Origin: Desulfobacteraceae bacterium
GTDB lineage: Bacteria; Desulfobacterota; Desulfobacteria; Desulfobacterales; Desulfobacteraceae
Assembly (NCBI GenBank): GCA_022712835.1
Contig: JAFLJU010000044.1
Span: 1 to 36,655, forward strand
Length of the DNA stretch: 36,655 nt
Reading direction: 5' to 3'
The translations under genes were made by a program, and so were the position numbers. Position 1 is the first letter of the stretch, and each line of letters begins with the position of its first letter. A model generated the notes under the pieces. That model was not told the origin of the DNA. It worked only from the letters and a program-made list of their open reading frames with translations, and made no database searches. This document shows positions 32,564 through 36,655 of this stretch, one piece after another.

Positions 32564-32593
32564 TTGCCAGGAGACATGGGATAATGCTAAAAT
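32564..32593 (+). promoter_or_regulatory. Possible sigma70-like promoter for the flavodoxin operon
   Basis: TTGCCA (32564-32569), 18-base spacer, TAAAAT (32588-32593), about 50 bases before the flavodoxin ATG. The match is moderate. Confidence 0.3.
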
Positions 32594-32642
32594 AAAATTT
32601 ATATCCATATTAATTATCTATAGAATACCATAAGGAGAGATT

Positions 32643-33131
32643 ATGAAAGTGCTTGTGCTTTACTATTCAAAAGGCGGAAATACGAAAAAACTTGCCCAGG
32701 CCGTATTGAAAGGCCTTGGGAGTGTGGAGGGTATTCAAGGGGTTCTAAGGGACACCGATGAAGTAACCAAAGCCGATTTTATCGAGGCCCAGGGGATTAT
32801 TGCCGGTTCCCCGGTGTATTTCGGGTCCATGGCAGCCCCCCTCAAACAGGTTTTTGATTCATTTGTGGGCACCCGTCGGAAGATGGAAGGGAAAATTGGG
32901 GCAGCATTTACCACTTCCGGCGATGCCACCGGGGGCAAGGAAACAACCATGATGGGTATTCTCCAGGCATTTCTTATCTACGGCATGGTGATTACAGGAG
33001 ATCCCCTGGCGGCCACGGGTCATTATGGCGTGGCCTGTGTGGGGGCGCCGGATGAGAAAAGTATGGAAAATGCGGAAAAACTTGGGAAGCGGGTGGGGGA
33101 ACTTGCCCAAATGTTATCCAAGGAAAAATAA
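32643..33131 (+). CDS. Flavodoxin-like FMN protein (WrbA/NAD(P)H:quinone type)
   Basis: A 162-aa flavodoxin fold. The FMN phosphate-binding loop is YYSKGGNTKKLA near residues 8-19, GSPVYFGSMAAPLK forms the ring-binding loop, and FTTSGDATGGKETT is the third. The short length and the last motif fit flavodoxin-family NAD(P)H oxidoreductases rather than an electron-transfer flavodoxin, so it may protect against quinone redox cycling. SD AAGGAG lies 6 bases before the ATG. It is followed 20 bases later by a lipoprotein gene in the same direction. Confidence 0.85.
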   Translation: MKVLVLYYSKGGNTKKLAQAVLKGLGSVEGIQGVLRDTDEVTKADFIEAQGIIAGSPVYFGSMAAPLKQVFDSFVGTRRKMEGKIGAAFTTSGDATGGKETTMMGILQAFLIYGMVITGDPLAATGHYGVACVGAPDEKSMENAEKLGKRVGELAQMLSKEK

Positions 33132-33150
33132 TATAAACAAGGAAAAAACG

Positions 33151-33774
33151 ATGAAATACCTAATATGGTTTTTGTGTGCCAGTCTGGCCCTGGTCAATTT
33201 CTATGGCTGTAGTACTTCGGGAATTGATGAGGCCGCAATCAAATCCATTACTTTCGGTGTGGTTAATAAATTTCCGGATCATCCCAATTATTTGAAGGAA
33301 AAAATATTGGTGGCCATGCACAAGAATGCCACCATTGAGAGCCTTTCTCTTAAGGGGCCGCTCACAAGGATGGTTGAAAAATTTCTTGTTGCCAAGGGAT
33401 ATCGGGTGATTGAGGTGGAAAGCAAGAAGGCATTAAAGGATGGGCGGGCGGATATGGTGATTGAAATTGTTCCCCGGAAGGTATTTAAAACCGAAGGTAC
33501 CTTTGGTTACGGTTTTGCCGACAGGAAATCTCTTTTGGGATTGATGAATAATAAACCCCATTCCTATGTGTCCATGGAGTTAACCCTGAGTCGGAAAAAT
33601 AGCATACGGATCATCACCACCCAAAAGGAAGAACGGTTTTCAAATATCGGGGTTGAAACCATGCCCGATCAATGGAGCAAGCTTTCGGAAAGTGAGAAGA
33701 AATTATTTGAAGAGAATTTACAGGAGAATATGGCAAAAGCGATGGATATTCTTTTGTCCCGGCTTAAAATATAA
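33151..33774 (+). CDS. Unknown lipoprotein
   Basis: A 207-aa protein whose N-terminus (MKYLIWFLCASLALVNFYGC) is a signal peptide ending in a Cys, probably a lipobox, although FYG before the Cys is non-standard. The mature part is an alpha/beta domain (ESLSLKGPLTRMVEKFLVAKGYRVIEV) with no motif I can name. The start ATG 33151 has SD AAGGA; an in-frame upstream extension to 33025 is inside the flavodoxin gene and unlikely. It is probably exported to the periplasm as a membrane-anchored protein. Its role is unknown. Confidence 0.75.
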   Translation: MKYLIWFLCASLALVNFYGCSTSGIDEAAIKSITFGVVNKFPDHPNYLKEKILVAMHKNATIESLSLKGPLTRMVEKFLVAKGYRVIEVESKKALKDGRADMVIEIVPRKVFKTEGTFGYGFADRKSLLGLMNNKPHSYVSMELTLSRKNSIRIITTQKEERFSNIGVETMPDQWSKLSESEKKLFEENLQENMAKAMDILLSRLKI

Positions 33775-33846
33775 AACAAAGTGTTAAAACAAAGTGGGTG
33801 TGCACCTTTTCAAGGAAATCGCCTAAAAAATAGGAAAAAAATCATC

Positions 33847-34728
33847 ATGACCTTAGATAAAAAGAATACTCCTGGTGTTGGCCGTCCCAAAATGATTGTA
33901 ATGCCATTTCAACCGGCTGTTGGGCAACTCTTTGACGGGGTTGGGCTGGGGATTCATTTTTTTCTAGGCAATTTGCTGGGGGTCCATGGCGGGCTTACCG
34001 AGTGCTGGTTTGGATGGCGGGTGAAAAAAATATTTCCGAAGCCTGGCTTGTTCAAGGATTATTGTCGGAATCACAAGGGGTTTTTTGATATCCAGGAACT
34101 TGGGGAGCAGCAAAAGGTTCGGTATTGGCTTGAGGGGTGTTACCGGCAGGCAGGGGAAATACTTTTTCTTTCTTTGGTGTTCCATGACACACAAGAAGGG
34201 AGGGGGGCATCTAAAATTGATCTGCAGGTGACATTGACGGATGGCCTTTTGGGGGCGCGAACCGCTTTCTTCCAATGGATTGAGGGGTGTGGCCTTACCT
34301 TTATCGGTATTGAAAAAGTCATGTGGCCGGAGCGCATTTCCTGCCAGGGGCTGGATTTTCTTGGGCGTGGTCTTGAAACCCTTTACCTGACCTATATCCA
34401 GGGGGAGGGGACCGACCCAAATTTAATTGATCTCACATGGTTTGACAGGGCGGTGGGGGTCTGCATAGATTCCTATCTTATCCAGGACCTTAAGGGGTGG
34501 GCCCTGTATAAAAATGGGGAATATCTCTTGGCGGAAAAAGCCTTTGCAATCGCCCTTGATCTGAACCCCGACGGCCTTGGTGCCCTGTCTGGGATGATGT
34601 GGTGTGCCCTCGTTGCCAAAGACCGGGAACGGGCGCTTTCCTACTCATTGGCCAAGGCTGCTTGCCGGGGAGCGGATCTGGAAAAGGCAAGGGCCTTTGT
34701 GGATAAAAAATTGGAGGAATTGTCCTAG
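33847..34728 (+). CDS. Unknown protein with TPR-like C-terminal repeats
   Basis: A 293-aa protein. The first ~150 residues hold a Gly/Phe-rich region (FQPAVGQLFDGVGLGIHFF) and a segment (SKIDLQVTLTDGLLGARTAF) that I cannot assign. The C-terminal part (ALYKNGEYLLAEKAFAIALDLNPDG) is a clear TPR motif. It has no signal peptide or clear membrane helix. I chose ATG 33847, with AGGA 12 bases upstream; the frame is open back to 33781. It follows the lipoprotein gene by 72 bases and may share its transcript. Confidence 0.7.
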   Translation: MTLDKKNTPGVGRPKMIVMPFQPAVGQLFDGVGLGIHFFLGNLLGVHGGLTECWFGWRVKKIFPKPGLFKDYCRNHKGFFDIQELGEQQKVRYWLEGCYRQAGEILFLSLVFHDTQEGRGASKIDLQVTLTDGLLGARTAFFQWIEGCGLTFIGIEKVMWPERISCQGLDFLGRGLETLYLTYIQGEGTDPNLIDLTWFDRAVGVCIDSYLIQDLKGWALYKNGEYLLAEKAFAIALDLNPDGLGALSGMMWCALVAKDRERALSYSLAKAACRGADLEKARAFVDKKLEELS

Positions 34729-34770
34729 CCTGTTCATTTTTCCCCATGGTGAACCCCAGGGTAAAATAGT

Positions 34771-34811
34771 CCGGTGTTATCCAAGGGGGATAAGGCCTAG
34801 GATAACACCGG
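34771..34811. terminator. Perfect 12-bp inverted repeat between convergent genes
   Basis: CCGGTGTTATCC (34771-34782) and GGATAACACCGG (34800-34811) with a 17-base loop. On the minus strand it is followed by ACTATTTT, so it most probably terminates the lysA transcript; it may also stop the plus-strand TPR gene. Confidence 0.65.
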
Positions 34812-34818
34812 GCGATTA

Positions 34819-36081
34819 TTATCCCGCTGCCATTGTTTTTGGTTCAAAGTTCAGGGTGGTAAAATAGTCTTCCATGGTTTCGGCCCGCCGGATCAGTTCA
34901 ACGCTGCCATCTTTTTTCAGCAATAGTTCCTTTGGACGTAAATGGCCATTGTAATTAAATCCCATGGCATGTCCATGGGCACCGGTATCATGGATGACCA
35001 GGATATCGCCTTCGGCCGTTGTTGGCAGATCCCTTTGAATGGCAAACTTATCATTATTTTCGCACAGGGCACCGACCACATCCACTTTCTTTAAAGGAGT
35101 CGCATCTTCTTTGCCGTGAATATGGATATGGTGATAGGCTTCATACATGCCTGGACGCATGAGGGCTGACATGGAGGCATCCACCCCCACATAATTTCGA
35201 TAAGTCTCTTTGTGATTGATCACCGAGGTCACCAGGGCCCCATGGGGCCCTGTGATGTAACGGCCGCTTTCCATATAGAGTTTGGGGACCCATCCATTTT
35301 GTTTTTCAAATGCCTCAAAGGAACGGGTAACCCCTGCTGCCATGGCAGACAAATCAAAATTGGGGGTATCCGGGGTGTAGGGAATACCCAAGCCTCCCCC
35401 GATGTTGATGAACTCAAATTGGATGCCAAGCGTTTCATGGATCTCCTTTATGATGGCAAGGAGCATATCTGCGGTTTCCAGCATATAGGTATAATTCAAT
35501 TCATTGGATGCCAGCATGGTATGAATGCCGAATCGTTTGACCCCCAGGTCCATGGAATGTTTATAGGCGTCAAGAACCTGGGCATGGGTGACCCCGTATT
35601 TTGCCTCCATGGGATTGCCAATGATTTTATTGCCGGTTCGCTTGGCGCCAGGGTTATACCGGAAACAAATGAGTTCCGGGATTTGAGGTAATTTGGAAAT
35701 CAAGGAGATATCATCCAGGTTGAGGATGGCTCCGCCTTGGTCCATCGCTGTCTCAAATTGGTGAACACTTGTGTTGTTGGAGGTGAACATGATGTCCTCA
35801 CCCTTGCTGCCGATGTTCCGGGAAAGGGTTAGTTCTGGGATGGAACTACAGTCAAATCCAAATCCTTTTGTTTTTAACAGGGTCATGATCGTTGGGTTGG
35901 GCAGTGCCTTGACGGCAAAGTATTCCTTGAAGCCTTTTATCTTTTCGAAGGAAGAATTGAGCGTTTCGCAGGTTTGGTTTATACCTGTTTCGTCATAAAT
36001 ATGGAAAGGGGTTCCAAATGTATGAACGATTTTATCCAGGATGGGGGATAATCTATTTTTAAATTCAGGTGACATTGGCAT
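34819..36081 (-). CDS. lysA: Diaminopimelate decarboxylase
   Basis: A 420-aa PLP enzyme of the alanine-racemase/ornithine decarboxylase fold. It makes lysine from meso-diaminopimelate in the cytoplasm. The PLP lysine is Lys58 (FAVKALPNP), GIHTMLASN marks the barrel, INIGGGLGIPY is the Gly-rich PLP phosphate loop, and GALCENNDKFA (~347) is the Cys-containing substrate motif. A related carboxynorspermidine decarboxylase is less likely because of the size and the CENND motif. Start ATG 36081 has SD AAGGA 11 bases upstream. It follows the Lrp-family gene by 33 bases on the same strand, so lysine supply may be tied to that regulator. Confidence 0.88.
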   Translation of the reverse strand: MPMSPEFKNRLSPILDKIVHTFGTPFHIYDETGINQTCETLNSSFEKIKGFKEYFAVKALPNPTIMTLLKTKGFGFDCSSIPELTLSRNIGSKGEDIMFTSNNTSVHQFETAMDQGGAILNLDDISLISKLPQIPELICFRYNPGAKRTGNKIIGNPMEAKYGVTHAQVLDAYKHSMDLGVKRFGIHTMLASNELNYTYMLETADMLLAIIKEIHETLGIQFEFINIGGGLGIPYTPDTPNFDLSAMAAGVTRSFEAFEKQNGWVPKLYMESGRYITGPHGALVTSVINHKETYRNYVGVDASMSALMRPGMYEAYHHIHIHGKEDATPLKKVDVVGALCENNDKFAIQRDLPTTAEGDILVIHDTGAHGHAMGFNYNGHLRPKELLLKKDGSVELIRRAETMEDYFTTLNFEPKTMAAG

Positions 36082-36113
36082 GGTATTTTTTCCTTATTTT
36101 ATGGCTGTATGGA

Positions 36114-36575
36114 TTATTCTACAGTGTCCGGAAGTTTGATTTTTGCACTCTCTTTATAGGTGGAAAGGGCAATAAATGTTTTGGTGCTTTTTATGGCAGT
36201 GATGGGAGCGATTCGGGTCCTTAAAATGCTTTCAAGTTCCTGATTACCGGAAATCTTCATTTTTGCCATGAGGCAGTCCTCACCGGCCAGATAATGAACT
36301 TCCTGGACCTGTTCGATGGCGGCGACGATCTCCCCTATTTCAATAACCCGGGACAGATCTTCTATCCCCATGTGGACAAAGGCTGTCATGGCACAATCGA
36401 ACATTTCCGGGTTGAGTCGGACTTCGTAGCCTTCTATTATCCCCTGGGCTTCCAGTTTTTTAATCCGTTCAAGTACGGCAGATGGTGCCATTTCTATGGT
36501 CCTGGCGACTTCCACATTGGGGATTCTTGCTTTTTTTTGAAGGATTTTAAGAATCCGAAGATCGGTCTTGTCCAT
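36114..36575 (-). CDS. Lrp/AsnC-family transcriptional regulator
   Basis: A 153-aa Lrp-type protein. The N-terminal winged helix contains LRILKILQKKARIPNVEVAR and SAVLERIKKLEAQGIIEGYEV. The C-terminal RAM domain (HYLAGEDCLMAKMKI) binds an amino-acid effector and forms octamers in relatives. I chose ATG 36575 (MDKTDL), which has SD AAGGA 10 bases upstream; the ATG at 36584 sits too close to the same SD. It is just upstream of lysA in the same direction, so it may control lysine synthesis and its own expression. Confidence 0.88.
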   Translation of the reverse strand: MDKTDLRILKILQKKARIPNVEVARTIEMAPSAVLERIKKLEAQGIIEGYEVRLNPEMFDCAMTAFVHMGIEDLSRVIEIGEIVAAIEQVQEVHYLAGEDCLMAKMKISGNQELESILRTRIAPITAIKSTKTFIALSTYKESAKIKLPDTVE

Positions 36576-36655
36576 GTTGCACATATCCTTAATATTTATT
36601 TTTTTTGAACTAATAATGTATAATATTCATGAAATGATAGATTGTCAAGAATATT
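36576..36655. other. Region upstream of the Lrp gene at the window end
   Basis: An 80-bp AT-rich stretch with the SD of the Lrp-family gene and probably its promoter. No gene or repeat is visible before the window ends. Confidence 0.4.

Overview
The window looks like a chromosomal segment of a sulfate-reducing Desulfobacterota bacterium, probably near Desulfobacteraceae (Desulfobacula/Desulfobacter-like). This is inferred from protein style and gene content: long-form HisG, PBP1A, FliW, MerR plus FadH-like reductase, paired acetyl-CoA hydrolase/transferase proteins, MCP and EngB-Era. No rRNA, dsr or other diagnostic gene is present. Coding density is high, base composition looks even, and I see no intact insertion sequence, prophage, CRISPR array, tRNA or rRNA.

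Region by region. (1) 1-3015, plus strand: the end of a DksA-type zinc-finger gene, then one 525-codon gene fusing a PHP (RNase AM/YciV-like) domain to a complete RNase III, then an Elp3-like radical SAM gene, closed by an intrinsic terminator. (2) 3014-5416, minus: PBP1A. (3) 5591-9930, plus: hisI, hisG (long form), a class I aminotransferase, engB, era, a small HNH protein, and a strong terminator. (4) 9981-13932: an unusual low-complexity protein with a recombinase-like C-terminus (minus), queF (plus), and an overlapping minus-strand cluster of an unknown 129-aa protein, a DUF1848 protein and dusB. (5) 14025-18000: an EmrB/QacA-type transporter and an alpha/beta hydrolase, then minus-strand UspA, a cytoplasmic trypsin-like protease and an FmdB zinc ribbon. 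A 13-bp tandem repeat separates the hydrolase from uspA. (6) 18284-22167: fliW behind a sigma54-like promoter, a tiny membrane ORF that may be a selenoprotein, a C13 tract, then a MerR regulator with its promoter and dyad feeding a FadH-like enoate reductase. (7) 22186-28596: a second Dus enzyme, an AMP-forming acyl-CoA synthetase, a CoA-transferase-like/GNAT fusion and a stand-alone CoA transferase. (8) 28689-30540: a putative small ORF with terminator, wecB, and a decapitated solute-binding-protein pseudogene. (9) 30648-36575: an MCP, a flavodoxin/lipoprotein/TPR-like cluster, and an Lrp-family regulator with lysA.

Most promising points. (a) The PHP-RNase III fusion joins what would be the endonucleolytic and 5'-trimming steps of rRNA maturation. 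(b) The CoA-transferase-like/GNAT fusion has Gln where its neighbouring paralogue has the family's catalytic Glu. Its GNAT half resembles protein lysine acetyltransferases (Pat), and it lies next to an acyl-CoA synthetase carrying the lysine motif such enzymes modify. This suggests a locally encoded acylation switch. (c) At 19007-19165 a small membrane ORF reads through an in-frame TGA followed by a hairpin with bacterial-SECIS-like geometry.
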